This document shows, one piece after another, positions 18,077-26,229 of a DNA stretch of 64,000 bases. Each line of letters begins with the position of its first letter. Position 1 is the first letter of the stretch. The stretch is from contig JAFGGU010000021.1 in assembly GCA_016930375.1 (NCBI GenBank), positions 60,120 through 124,119 on the forward strand, written 5' to 3'. Under the pieces are notes generated by a model that did not search any database, was not told the DNA's origin, and was given only the letters and a program-made list of their open reading frames with translations. The translations under genes were made by a program, and so were the position numbers. The stretch is from Bacteroidales bacterium (GTDB lineage Bacteria > Bacteroidota > Bacteroidia > Bacteroidales > UBA10428).

Positions 18077-19399
18077 CTAAAGTTCCTTCAATACAGTATT
18101 CCTGTCTGATTTCCTGACATCCTCATAAAACGATTCGACAATCTGGTTCAGCTTGATGAGTTCCCCTGTCTCATTTTCAAATGTCAATTCATGTCCCTGT
18201 TTATCAAGGGCATCAATTACGAAACTGATTGTGATCTTTGCAGGATCAAGCGCAGGCTGATAGGCTACCTCCCGGACCTCATGCGTGACAGTCTCAATAA
18301 TTATCCGGGCATTCAACAATTCATACAAAAGATCACGCACAATTCTCATCGGGATCCCCAACTGATCTGAGATTTCTGAAGCGTTCAGTGGAGATTGTCC
18401 ATCCGAGAAATTCCTGATAATTTTTTGCGCCACCAGCAATCCCAGAACCCTGCGATGTTTCAGGCTTACTTTCACATCTTCGACTTCCTGCTCGTAATGC
18501 GCCGCATTCTGGTAGGCAAAGGAAATCTCTGCTCCCAGCAATACAATGAGCCAGCTGAACTCAAGCCACATCATGAACAGCGGAAGAGCGGCGAATGTAC
18601 CGTAAACGGCACCATAACCCGATAACAGGGATTGAAAATTCACATACCCCCACTGAAGGAGCTGAAACAAAGTCCCGGCGATGATCCCTCCGATCAGGGC
18701 CGGTACAAATTTCACCTTGGTATTGGGGACTACGATGTATATCAGTGTAAATACAAACCAGATGAGTGTGTAGGACAACAGGGAAAACAGAACTTTTATT
18801 ACCGAATCAAGATAATGCAGGAAGGGAATACCGTCAGATATGCCCTGCAGTTTGGATACGTTGAAACTGCTCGCAATTACCAGGAAAACAGGAGCAATCA
18901 CAAGCAATGATATGTAATCGGTAAACTGACGCGCAAACATCCGCGATTTTTTTATTTTCCAGATGTTGTTAAAAGAACTTTCAATATTACCCAGTACTTT
19001 CATGACCGACCAGAATAATACCACAAGACCGACACCGGCAATATATCCGGAATTGATGTTGCCCAGATACCTGTCAACAAATCCCAGCAAAACGTTCAGC
19101 ACCTCCTGCTGTCCCTGAAGGCGCTCTTTCAGTATCGTGGAAAGACCCTCATCCAGCCCGAAACCCTGGGCAATCCCAAAAACCATAGCCAGAATGGGAA
19201 CAATGGAAAGCATGGTATAAAAAGACAGGGCGGAAGCCCGCAGCTGTATTTTGTCATTATTGAAACCCTTGACTGCGACAAAAAGGATACGGCCCTGCTT
19301 GACCAGGAAACTAAAAACAGGATGTTTACCCTTGGTGGATATTTTCCAGATATCCTTTTCGAAGAATTGCGTCAACTGCTGGATTATATTTTTTTTCAT
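18077..19399 (-). CDS. YihY/BrkB-family membrane protein
   Basis: Integral membrane protein of 440 residues. The N-terminal 300 residues carry six membrane segments with the family features RASALSFYTMLSIVPILAMV, FWSVMKVLGNIESSFNNIWK, and near the end MWLEFSWLIVLLGAEISFAY. The remaining 130 residues form a soluble tail containing a probable winged-helix-like segment (NASEISDQLGIPMRIVRDLL), a common extension in Bacteroidota members. Once annotated as ribonuclease BN, the family is now of unknown function. The frame reaches 19438, but ATG 19399 follows a GGGAG ribosome-binding site and gives MKKNIIQQ. Divergent from the receiver-domain gene. Confidence 0.88.
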   Translation of the reverse strand: MKKNIIQQLTQFFEKDIWKISTKGKHPVFSFLVKQGRILFVAVKGFNNDKIQLRASALSFYTMLSIVPILAMVFGIAQGFGLDEGLSTILKERLQGQQEVLNVLLGFVDRYLGNINSGYIAGVGLVVLFWSVMKVLGNIESSFNNIWKIKKSRMFARQFTDYISLLVIAPVFLVIASSFNVSKLQGISDGIPFLHYLDSVIKVLFSLLSYTLIWFVFTLIYIVVPNTKVKFVPALIGGIIAGTLFQLLQWGYVNFQSLLSGYGAVYGTFAALPLFMMWLEFSWLIVLLGAEISFAYQNAAHYEQEVEDVKVSLKHRRVLGLLVAQKIIRNFSDGQSPLNASEISDQLGIPMRIVRDLLYELLNARIIIETVTHEVREVAYQPALDPAKITISFVIDALDKQGHELTFENETGELIKLNQIVESFYEDVRKSDRNTVLKEL

Positions 19400-19466
19400 A
19401 GCGAGGTCTCCCGTATAAAAGTACGATTTTTTATACATTTACGCTGAAATGCCCAATAGGTTTTAA

Positions 19467-19850
19467 ATGTCCCCTCTCAATCTCGAAAATCGAAAAATAC
19501 TTATCGTCGAAGATGACGACATGAGCTTCCTGTATCTGAACCATTTGTTATTGCTTACCGGAGGAATGATAGTCAGGGAGAAAACAGGACCTGAAGCCCT
19601 CGAATTGTACCGCAAAAATCTGGGATTTGACTTGATCCTCATGGATCTTCAGCTACCCGGAATGGATGGGAAACAGGTTACCCGGGAGATCAGAAACCAT
19701 GATTTGTATATTCCCATCATAGCCCAGACGGCCGATAAATCGCCGCTTGAAAAGGAACTGGCGCTGGAGGCAGGTTGCACAGAGGTGATTACAAAACCCT
19801 ATTCGATGGAGGAGTTGTTTGAAGTTATCGGAAAGTATATCAGTGAGTAA
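19467..19850 (+). CDS. Stand-alone response regulator receiver domain protein
   Basis: Single-domain CheY-like protein of 127 residues. It has the acidic pair in ILIVEDDD, the phospho-acceptor Asp60 in LILMDLQLPGMDG, the Thr/Ala position in IIAQTAD, and Lys110 in VITKPYS. No output domain is attached, so it should act through protein contact, either as a phosphate sink or in a relay with an orphan kinase. No kinase gene is next to it: BrkB-like is divergent and the PurF paralog converges 57 bp away. The 7-bp inverted repeat follows 3 bp after its stop codon. Confidence 0.9.
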   Translation: MSPLNLENRKILIVEDDDMSFLYLNHLLLLTGGMIVREKTGPEALELYRKNLGFDLILMDLQLPGMDGKQVTREIRNHDLYIPIIAQTADKSPLEKELALEAGCTEVITKPYSMEELFEVIGKYISE

Positions 19851-19853
19851 AAA

Positions 19854-19904
19854 TGTTGTATGTTGTATGTTGTATGTTAAACCTACAACCTACAACCTAC
19901 AACA
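19854..19904. repeat. 7-bp repeats forming a hairpin between convergent genes
   Basis: Three TGTTGTA heptads (19854-19874) are followed, after a short loop, by three TACAACC/TACAACA heptads (19884-19904). The two arms are complementary except at two positions, so the transcript could fold into a 21-bp stem. It fills the gap between the receiver gene and the PurF paralog and could serve as a two-way terminator, although it has no U-run. Confidence 0.85.
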
Positions 19905-19906
19905 TT

Positions 19907-21313
19907 CTACGTATAACTCGACCCGTCCCAGCAATGCGTGCATAGTTTTTCCTTGGGAAGACCAATGGCATCCACCAGGTCATCCAATTTTTGATACACG
20001 AGTGATGTAAGGTTCAGGTTCTTCCTGATCTGTTCCACCATGGCGCAGTATTTTCCGTTGGAGATATCGGAATATTCCTTCATGTCGAACTCATCTTTTC
20101 CTTCGATTTGCCTGACTGCCTTGTGAGTGGCCAGATCGAGATTTGATCTCGAACGGCTGAAATTCAGGAATTCACAGGGATAGGTGAGGGGGGGGCAGGC
20201 AATGCGCATATGGATCTCCCGGATGCCTGCCGCATGCAGATCGCGAACATTATCCTTCAGTTGTGTTCCCCTGACGATTGAATCATCCAGGAACACTCCT
20301 CTCTTGTCTTTCACCACCGATTGATTTGTAATAAGCTTCATGCGGGCAACCAGGTCGCGCGTCACCTGGTTCTGCGGCATGAAACTCCGGGGCCAGGTTG
20401 GGGTATATTTGGTATAGGGTCTTTTCAGGGGAATATGTTTTGAATTGCTGTAACCTATAGCATGTCCTATGCCTGAATCGGGGATGCCTGCCACAAAATC
20501 AGCCTCCACATTATCACGTTTTGCCAGTGCCGCACCGCAATTGTAACGTGTTTCATCCACATTGATATTTTCATAAAAAGATGGCGGATACCCGTAATAT
20601 ACCCAAAGAAATGAACAAATTTGCATCCTGTCGTTGGGCTTGCGCAACTGTTCATAGCCTTCCCTGGTCAGTTTCACTACCTCACCGGGTCCCAGGAATT
20701 TTTCTATTTCAAAGGAAAGATTCGGAAATGAACAGGTTTCAAAAGCCACGGCCAGACCATCTTCTCTTTTTCCCAGAATAACAGGAGTTCTTCCAAGTTT
20801 GTCCCTGGCAGCAATGATATAATCCTCCGTAAGTATTATCAGTGAACAGGATCCCTTGACCCGTTTGTAAACATTTTCAATGCCGGACAGGAAATCATCA
20901 CTTTCAGCGATCAGCTTGGCTATCAACTCGGTTGGATTTACTGAACCCTGACTGGTTTCAGCAAAGGTCTGATGCTTTTTTAAGAAATAGGTTTCGAGCT
21001 CGGTCTGGTTGATAATTTTACTCACTGAGGCTACAGCAAAACGTCCCAGGTGTGTCGTCACCTGAATGGGTTGCGCCTCCGTGTCGCTGATCACACCAAT
21101 CCCGATGCTCCCTGAAAAACCAGGAACATCGTTTTCAAACTTATTCCTGAAATAGCCGTCTTCCAGACTGTGAATCGCCCGCTGAAATCCCTTTTCTTCG
21201 GAGTAGAATGCCATTCCTGCTCTTTTTGTGCCCAGGTGGGAATGATAATCCGTACCGTAAAATACATCATACACACAATCGCTCTTGGATACACAACCGA
21301 AAAAACCACTCAT
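19907..21313 (-). CDS. PurF paralog (amidophosphoribosyltransferase-like) lacking the glutaminase cysteine
   Basis: The 468-residue protein has the PurF layout: an N-terminal Ntn-hydrolase (glutaminase) domain and a C-terminal phosphoribosyltransferase domain with the PRPP loop GVFLDDSIVRGTQ and the ending KLCTHCWDG. In true PurF the codon after the initiator encodes the nucleophilic Cys1. Here the protein starts M-S-G-F-F-G, so Cys1 is replaced by Ser and ammonia release from glutamine should be lost or changed. I recall MGGFFG/MSGFFG paralogs as common in Bacteroidota alongside a normal PurF, so it is probably not the purine-pathway enzyme. Actual reaction unknown. Converges on the receiver gene. 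Confidence 0.85.
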   Translation of the reverse strand: MSGFFGCVSKSDCVYDVFYGTDYHSHLGTKRAGMAFYSEEKGFQRAIHSLEDGYFRNKFENDVPGFSGSIGIGVISDTEAQPIQVTTHLGRFAVASVSKIINQTELETYFLKKHQTFAETSQGSVNPTELIAKLIAESDDFLSGIENVYKRVKGSCSLIILTEDYIIAARDKLGRTPVILGKREDGLAVAFETCSFPNLSFEIEKFLGPGEVVKLTREGYEQLRKPNDRMQICSFLWVYYGYPPSFYENINVDETRYNCGAALAKRDNVEADFVAGIPDSGIGHAIGYSNSKHIPLKRPYTKYTPTWPRSFMPQNQVTRDLVARMKLITNQSVVKDKRGVFLDDSIVRGTQLKDNVRDLHAAGIREIHMRIACPPLTYPCEFLNFSRSRSNLDLATHKAVRQIEGKDEFDMKEYSDISNGKYCAMVEQIRKNLNLTSLVYQKLDDLVDAIGLPKEKLCTHCWDGSSYT

Positions 21314-21404
21314 AGCCGCCAGAATTAGTTATAATTCATGACCTAAAAATAAGAAACTAATCCATCGAAAATCCAGTTGTTGATAAATGATTTTAGAAAC
21401 TTAG

Positions 21405-21412
21405 TATCTTTG
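21405..21412 (+). promoter_or_regulatory. Bacteroidetes -7 promoter element of the CE15-type esterase
   Basis: TATCTTTG, an exact TAnnTTTG match, lies 34 bases before the ATG at 21446, with TTGTTG about 22 bp upstream as a possible -33 element. It excludes the earlier in-frame start at 21377. Confidence 0.65.
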
Positions 21413-21445
21413 AGAAAACAGCATTTTAATTACAAACTGATAGTC

Positions 21446-22711
21446 ATGTTCAAATGTTTTTACAATAAATTTGCAGCCTGGTACCTTGTTGTTGTCCTTC
21501 TGCTTTGTCTTTTCACTGTGAACGGTTATACGCAACAACCGGAGGCCAACTATGATGAAACCAGGATTCCCGCCTATACACTCCCGGATCCTCTTGTGCT
21601 TCAGAGTGGCAAACTGGTCACCGGTGAACCGCAATGGTGGAAAGAACGCAGGCCTGAAATCCTGAGCCTGTTTGAAATGGAAATGTATGGAAGAGCACCC
21701 TCTACCGCAACTTACCTTGGTTTTTCAGTGGCAACTCAGGATACCAATGCACTAAACGGTAAGGCCATCCGGAAAGAAATTACAGTTCATTTTACAAAGG
21801 ATAAACAGGGTGCTTCCATGTCCGTTCTCCTGTATCTTCCCAAACTTAATACTCCTGTACCGGTATTCCTGGGATTGAATTTCAGAGGAAATCATACCAT
21901 TATAGATGATCCCGGGATTTCTGTCTCCGCCCATTGGAAAGCTGCAGAACACAGGAGAGGTGAAGATTCGCTGAGCTGGCCCGTTGAACGAATTATTGAA
22001 AATGGATACGGACTGGCCACCGTGTATTATGGTGATATTGATCCTGATTTCGACGATGGCTTCCTGAACGGTATTCATCCCTTGTTTTTCAGGGAGGGTC
22101 AGACCAAGCCTGATCCCGATGAATGGGGATCCATTGGAGCCTGGGCCTGGGGCCTGAGCCGGGCATTGGATTACCTGGTGACAGATGGTGCTGTTGATGC
22201 CCGGAGGGTTGTCGTGATTGGCCATTCCCGCCTTGGGAAGGCTGCATTATGGGCTGGAGCGCAGGATCAGCGTTTTGCCGTGGTGATCTCCAATAATTCG
22301 GGATGCGGAGGAGCCGCACTTTCAAAAAGGGCTTTTGGTGAAACTGTCGGTTCCATCAATACAGCTTTCCCGCATTGGTTCTGCATGAACTTCAGGAAAT
22401 TTAACAACAATGAGGCAGCCCTGCCCATGGACCAGCACATGCTTATTGCGCTGATAGCTCCCCGGCCCGTTTATGTTGCCAGCGCGGAAGAGGATCGCTG
22501 GGCAGATCCGAAAGGAGAGTTCCTTTCGCTTCTATATGCCAGTCCCGTTTATAGCCTCCTGGGAAAACATGGACTATCTGTAAAGGAGATGCCTGCCCTG
22601 AATGAGAAAGTAATGGGAACCGTCGGATATCATATCCGTCCGGGACGTCATGCCATCACACTATTTGACTGGGAAAGATATATTGAGTTTGCTGATCTGC
22701 ACCTGCACTAA
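21446..22711 (+). CDS. CE15-like glucuronoyl esterase / acetyl xylan esterase-like hydrolase
   Basis: Secreted alpha/beta hydrolase of 421 residues. A Sec signal (about residues 1-30, ending NGYTQQ) precedes the catalytic domain. The nucleophile lies in VVIGHSRLGKAALWAGAQD, Ser261, matching the G-H/C-S-R-x-G-K pattern of carbohydrate esterase family 15, which cleaves ester links between glucuronic acid and lignin or alcohols. The acid is probably in ASAEEDRWADPKGE and the base in GYHIRPGRHAIT. Length matches bacterial CE15 enzymes. It stands alone with its own -7 element, between the PurF paralog (divergent) and the racemase gene (convergent). Substrate is inferred from family only. Confidence 0.85.
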   Translation: MFKCFYNKFAAWYLVVVLLLCLFTVNGYTQQPEANYDETRIPAYTLPDPLVLQSGKLVTGEPQWWKERRPEILSLFEMEMYGRAPSTATYLGFSVATQDTNALNGKAIRKEITVHFTKDKQGASMSVLLYLPKLNTPVPVFLGLNFRGNHTIIDDPGISVSAHWKAAEHRRGEDSLSWPVERIIENGYGLATVYYGDIDPDFDDGFLNGIHPLFFREGQTKPDPDEWGSIGAWAWGLSRALDYLVTDGAVDARRVVVIGHSRLGKAALWAGAQDQRFAVVISNNSGCGGAALSKRAFGETVGSINTAFPHWFCMNFRKFNNNEAALPMDQHMLIALIAPRPVYVASAEEDRWADPKGEFLSLLYASPVYSLLGKHGLSVKEMPALNEKVMGTVGYHIRPGRHAITLFDWERYIEFADLHLH

Positions 22712-22726
22712 ATCATACCTCCGCTT

Positions 22727-23422
22727 TCAACTTGTTTTACATTCTTTTACAATCGCTTCTACATGAATTTTTGTTGTATTCAGCATCGGTATGTTAGCAT
22801 ACTCAGCTTGTGTAAGTATTAACGGAAATTCCGTGCAGCCCAATATCAGTGAATCGATATGCTCTTCAGTGACCATTCTTTTAATGATTTCGATAAGCAG
22901 GTTTCGTGTATCCTCTTTGAAAATGCCAAGTTCAATCTCACTGAATAGCTTTTGATTAAGAATTTCTCTTTCGTCCTCATCAGGTAGAATTATCGGAAGG
23001 TTGTACCTGTCAAACACTTTCTGATAAAAAGTTGATGCCATAGTGAATCCTGTTCCGAACAGGCCCGGCCTTTTGAGTTTTCTCCTGACAGTTTCCCGGC
23101 AGGTGGTCTCCACAATGCTGATCAATGGCAGGGGCGATTTTGCGCTGATCTCATCATAGAACATGTGGGGCGTGTTGGCTGTGATGGCGGCAAAATCCGC
23201 TCCCGCTTTTTTAAGCATAGTGATCCTGTCGAGCAAAAGCGGCGGTATCTTTTCATACGCTTTAGCGCGCATCATGCCCAGAAATTCTGATAAGTTCACG
23301 CTGTAGATAATGATTTCCGGATAGTTGAGATCACCATCTGTTTTGAAAGCGTCAGTAATTTTGCTGTAATAATCCAGTGTGGATTCGGGTCCCATTCCAC
23401 CAATTAAACCTATACGTTTCAT
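22727..23422 (-). CDS. Aspartate/glutamate racemase family protein with altered first active-site residue
   Basis: Cytosolic protein of 231 residues with the racemase opening IGLIGGMGPESTLDYYSKI and the second catalytic segment LILGCTEFPLIL, whose Cys is intact. At the first catalytic position, where aspartate racemases have Cys (PCNTxH) and YgeA-type enzymes have Thr (CTNTMH), this protein reads TANTPH, that is Ala. With one acid/base missing it may not racemise by the two-base mechanism. I have seen similar A/S-N-T-P-H sequences in Bacteroidota family members, so this may be a subfamily trait. It ends 16 bp from the convergent esterase gene. Confidence 0.82.
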   Translation of the reverse strand: MKRIGLIGGMGPESTLDYYSKITDAFKTDGDLNYPEIIIYSVNLSEFLGMMRAKAYEKIPPLLLDRITMLKKAGADFAAITANTPHMFYDEISAKSPLPLISIVETTCRETVRRKLKRPGLFGTGFTMASTFYQKVFDRYNLPIILPDEDEREILNQKLFSEIELGIFKEDTRNLLIEIIKRMVTEEHIDSLILGCTEFPLILTQAEYANIPMLNTTKIHVEAIVKECKTS

Positions 23423-23451
23423 AGTTCAAAATTTACCCAAATTACAAAATT

Positions 23452-24147
23452 TTATGAATCACACCTTCTTAATGCGTCCAGGTATTTTTCAATATACATT
23501 TGTTTTGAGCGTGTCTTGTATTGCATAATGTACCTAGGATGTTCAAGGGCAATGATCTTTTTGAAGAATTTACACTCGGCATTTATTCTGCGCAAAAAGT
23601 TCTCGTTCTTACCCGTACCGAGACAAAATCCTATGGATGTGTCAATGCCAAAATCCAGTTGTTTCTTTAAATTTTCAATGATGAAGCGGCAAACCATCCT
23701 GGTCAGTAAGGGACTATCATAGTAATTGTAATTGACTGCTTTTCCTTTTTCGTTTTCCCTGGTAAATCCAAGAGGGCAAACGGCGCTGAAATAGAATTTT
23801 TTATAGAAATCATAAACTCCGCCATAGGCGTCAATCATCTCATAAATGAATGAAGAAGAGGGCTCGTGTGTTCTGAATTTATCGAATCGGATTCCGCATT
23901 TTTCATTGAGCCGTTTGGTATCAGTAAATGGAATTCCGGTTGCTCCGGCTCCAAAACGTCCCGGATTAATGCCGAGAATGATAAACCGGGTATCATGGTC
24001 GCTGCAAAACCTGGTATAGAATTCGCCTGCCAGTTTCAACACATCCGGATTATTCGCAAAGGGATTCATAATGGAAACACCCGAAGGCAAGGGACCGGCA
24101 TAATTCAACCCGGAATAGAAAGTGATGACTTTTTCGGCGAAGGTCAT
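23452..24147 (-). CDS. SMUG2-like uracil-DNA glycosylase family protein (DUF4918)
   Basis: Cytosolic DNA-repair-type protein of 231 residues. The glycosylase motif I is visible as FIILGINPGRFGAGATGIPF, with GxNPG and GIPFTD typical of the SMUG2/DUF4918 branch. C-terminally, LEHPRYIMQYK resembles the second motif region (HPR). It would excise uracil or damaged pyrimidines from DNA. The frame begins at 24210, but the family N-terminus MTFAEKVITFYSGL points to the ATG at 24147; the upstream codons read through poor sequence. The racemase gene follows after 29 bp on the same strand and may be cotranscribed. Confidence 0.85.
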   Translation of the reverse strand: MTFAEKVITFYSGLNYAGPLPSGVSIMNPFANNPDVLKLAGEFYTRFCSDHDTRFIILGINPGRFGAGATGIPFTDTKRLNEKCGIRFDKFRTHEPSSSFIYEMIDAYGGVYDFYKKFYFSAVCPLGFTRENEKGKAVNYNYYDSPLLTRMVCRFIIENLKKQLDFGIDTSIGFCLGTGKNENFLRRINAECKFFKKIIALEHPRYIMQYKTRSKQMYIEKYLDALRRCDS

Positions 24148-24208
24148 GACAAAATAATTACAGATTGCAGATTGAGTACAATCAAAAGTACTACAATTCT
24201 GATTCTTC

Positions 24209-24257
24209 AATCTTTGATCTTAAATCTTACATCTTAGATCTTACATCTTACATCTTA
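24209..24257. repeat. 7-bp tandem repeat (NATCTTA) across the 3' end of the TonB receptor gene
   Basis: Seven consecutive heptads of NATCTTA run from 24209 to 24257. The last two codons and the stop codon (24248-24250) of the receptor gene on the minus strand are part of the repeat. Confidence 0.85.
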
Positions 24258-26077
24258 AAACTGATCCCCCCAAAAACCGTTGCTCCCGGCATGGTATAGA
24301 AGCGATTGTTTTCATAGGTCTGATCCAACAGGTTTTCACCGTTGACAAACAAACTGAAATATTTCCACACCTGGTATATTACCTTGGCATTGAACAGTAT
24401 ATAGTTTTCACGGGTATTGATCTTTGCTGAAACATCGGTATCCAATCCGCTTACATGGTGCAATCCGGCCGTAACGGTCAGCTTATTCAACCTGTATTGT
24501 CCGCTGATGTAAAGCTGATTCTCAGGAGTGGCATATACCGGCGTTTTCATATGGATATAACTATAAGCTGCATTGACATTGAAATTATCCAGAGGATTTG
24601 CCTGAACCGCGATCTCAATTCCCTTATTATCGATTTCACCTGTGTTAAATAATTTTCCCATTTCACCTGTAACGATCAGGTTATCGCCTTTCACCATAAA
24701 TCCTGTAAATTCAATAGAAATCTTCTTCTTAAACAGGGTTTGCGAAATTCCGGCTTCGTAATTCCTGATCCGCTCGGGAGATAAGTCCGGATTGTGATTC
24801 CACAGGAACAACTCACGGATTGTAGGGCTTCGGAAGCCTTTCGAAATGTTCAGCTTAACGGATGTATTCTGCAGTAGTTTATATACCAATCCTCCGGATG
24901 GTATCCATTCCGCATCGTATACTTTATGATGCTGAAGCCTTAAACCGGCATTCAGCGTTAATTTTTCGAAGAGTGTCTGCTGCACAAAACCATAAACACC
25001 GGTTTCATTTACCGATGTGTCCACGATGGAGACATCAAATTTCACATTTTCGGCGTCACCTCCGTAGTTCATGTGATCAATGCCGAAAGTGACACTGTTG
25101 CCGGCAAAAAGTTTCAGGGCTTCAAAAGCATTGAAGCCATAATTGGCATCCCTGGAATGAAATCCATCCGTGATATCATGTTCGCCGAAATTATAAAAGA
25201 ATTTGGCGGTTCCCGAATACCGGTCATATTCATTATCGAATGAAAGCGACCAGTAACCACGGGTTATGTCTATCGAGTTTCCGGCAACAGCATTAACGGT
25301 ATCCGGACCGGGATCGGTGGCTTGAAATCCGGCAATGCTGAAATCAGCGCCTGCACGCAGATGCGGATTAATTGCATACCCCAGTTTCAAATACCCGTTT
25401 GTGATTTTAAAATCCGATTCCGGTCGGTGACCATCAGTCTGATCATGATTCACCGAGGCAAACACAGAGAATCCCTTCCTGACAAATCCACAATTGGCCA
25501 TGTACTTTTGTGTATGATATGAACCATACATTAGACGAGCATTGACGTGAAATCCATCCTGCAATTGTTTTCGGGTAATAATATTGATCACACCACCCAT
25601 GGCATTGGATCCATAAAGTATGGATGCCGGTCCGCGAATTACCTCCACCCTGTCGGCATCAGAAGCCACATAGGAGTCCGCCAGGGGGTGACCAAAAATG
25701 CCCTGAAACTGGGGATGTCCGTCAATTAAAATTAAAACTCCAGTGGTAGGGCTGCCACCGATTCCCCGCATTGTGATCTGCCCGGCTGCACCACCAGATA
25801 CGCCGAAACCGGTAATACCCCTCTCGGTGACAAACAATCCCGGTACCCTGCCACTCAGGACAGGTAAAAGCGATGATTCATCACCGGTTATATTGTTCTG
25901 GAGATTGACTACCGAAACCGCCATGGGAATACTGTTCCGGTTTACCTTTACGGTTGTTCCGGTTACCACAACCTCATCGATATTAATGGTATCCTTGTCA
26001 GACAGGTCTTCGATTTGTGCCAGGCTACTGATGATTAAGCAGAATGCCATCCAGGATGCCAGAAATGCTTTTTTCAT
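24248..26077 (-). CDS. TonB-dependent outer membrane receptor
   Basis: Outer-membrane active transporter of 609 residues. A signal peptide (MKKAFLASWMAFCLIISSLA) is followed by a TonB-box-like region (DEVVVTGTTVKVNR), a plug domain ending in VIRGPASILYGSNAMGGVIN, and a 22-strand-type barrel ending in ...GGISFKM, with Phe near the C-terminus. It lacks the carboxypeptidase-like N-terminal domain and the SusD partner of sugar-type SusC receptors, so it resembles BtuB or siderophore receptors of about 600 residues. Ligand unknown. A -7 element (TACATTTG, minus strand, 26125-26132) lies 48 bp upstream. Its last two codons and stop are embedded in a heptad repeat. Confidence 0.93.
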   Translation of the reverse strand: MKKAFLASWMAFCLIISSLAQIEDLSDKDTINIDEVVVTGTTVKVNRNSIPMAVSVVNLQNNITGDESSLLPVLSGRVPGLFVTERGITGFGVSGGAAGQITMRGIGGSPTTGVLILIDGHPQFQGIFGHPLADSYVASDADRVEVIRGPASILYGSNAMGGVINIITRKQLQDGFHVNARLMYGSYHTQKYMANCGFVRKGFSVFASVNHDQTDGHRPESDFKITNGYLKLGYAINPHLRAGADFSIAGFQATDPGPDTVNAVAGNSIDITRGYWSLSFDNEYDRYSGTAKFFYNFGEHDITDGFHSRDANYGFNAFEALKLFAGNSVTFGIDHMNYGGDAENVKFDVSIVDTSVNETGVYGFVQQTLFEKLTLNAGLRLQHHKVYDAEWIPSGGLVYKLLQNTSVKLNISKGFRSPTIRELFLWNHNPDLSPERIRNYEAGISQTLFKKKISIEFTGFMVKGDNLIVTGEMGKLFNTGEIDNKGIEIAVQANPLDNFNVNAAYSYIHMKTPVYATPENQLYISGQYRLNKLTVTAGLHHVSGLDTDVSAKINTRENYILFNAKVIYQVWKYFSLFVNGENLLDQTYENNRFYTMPGATVFGGISFKM

Positions 26078-26124
26078 GATATTGATTTAGGATGTTACTA
26101 TATTTAAAAAAGTGTTACTATTAA

Positions 26125-26132
26125 CAAATGTA
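26125..26132 (-). promoter_or_regulatory. -7 promoter element of the TonB receptor gene
   Basis: On the minus strand TACATTTG matches TAnnTTTG exactly and lies 48 bases before the receptor ATG at 26077. Confidence 0.5.
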
Positions 26133-26143
26133 AACAATTTTTC

Positions 26144-26151
26144 TAATTTTG
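26144..26151 (+). promoter_or_regulatory. Possible -7 promoter element of rsgA
   Basis: TAATTTTG matches TAnnTTTG, 78 bases before the rsgA ATG at 26230. The region is very AT-rich, so the match could be chance. Confidence 0.35.
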
Positions 26152-26190
26152 ATTCATTATGATAGTATTTCGGTAATAAAACATCCGCAA

Positions 26191-26222
26191 CTCATCACTT
26201 AATTACCTCATCACTTAATCCC
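26191..26222. repeat. Two copies of a 16-bp repeat just upstream of rsgA
   Basis: CTCATCACTTAATTAC is followed directly by CTCATCACTTAATCCC, two 8+8 units. The unit resembles the second arm of the array at 12320-12345. It falls in the 5' leader of rsgA. Confidence 0.7.
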
Positions 26223-26229
26223 CATTCTA

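Noticed and set aside
24248..26077. SusC-type receptor
   Set aside because: About 600 residues, no carboxypeptidase-like N-terminal domain and no SusD neighbour; it fits BtuB or siderophore-like receptors better.
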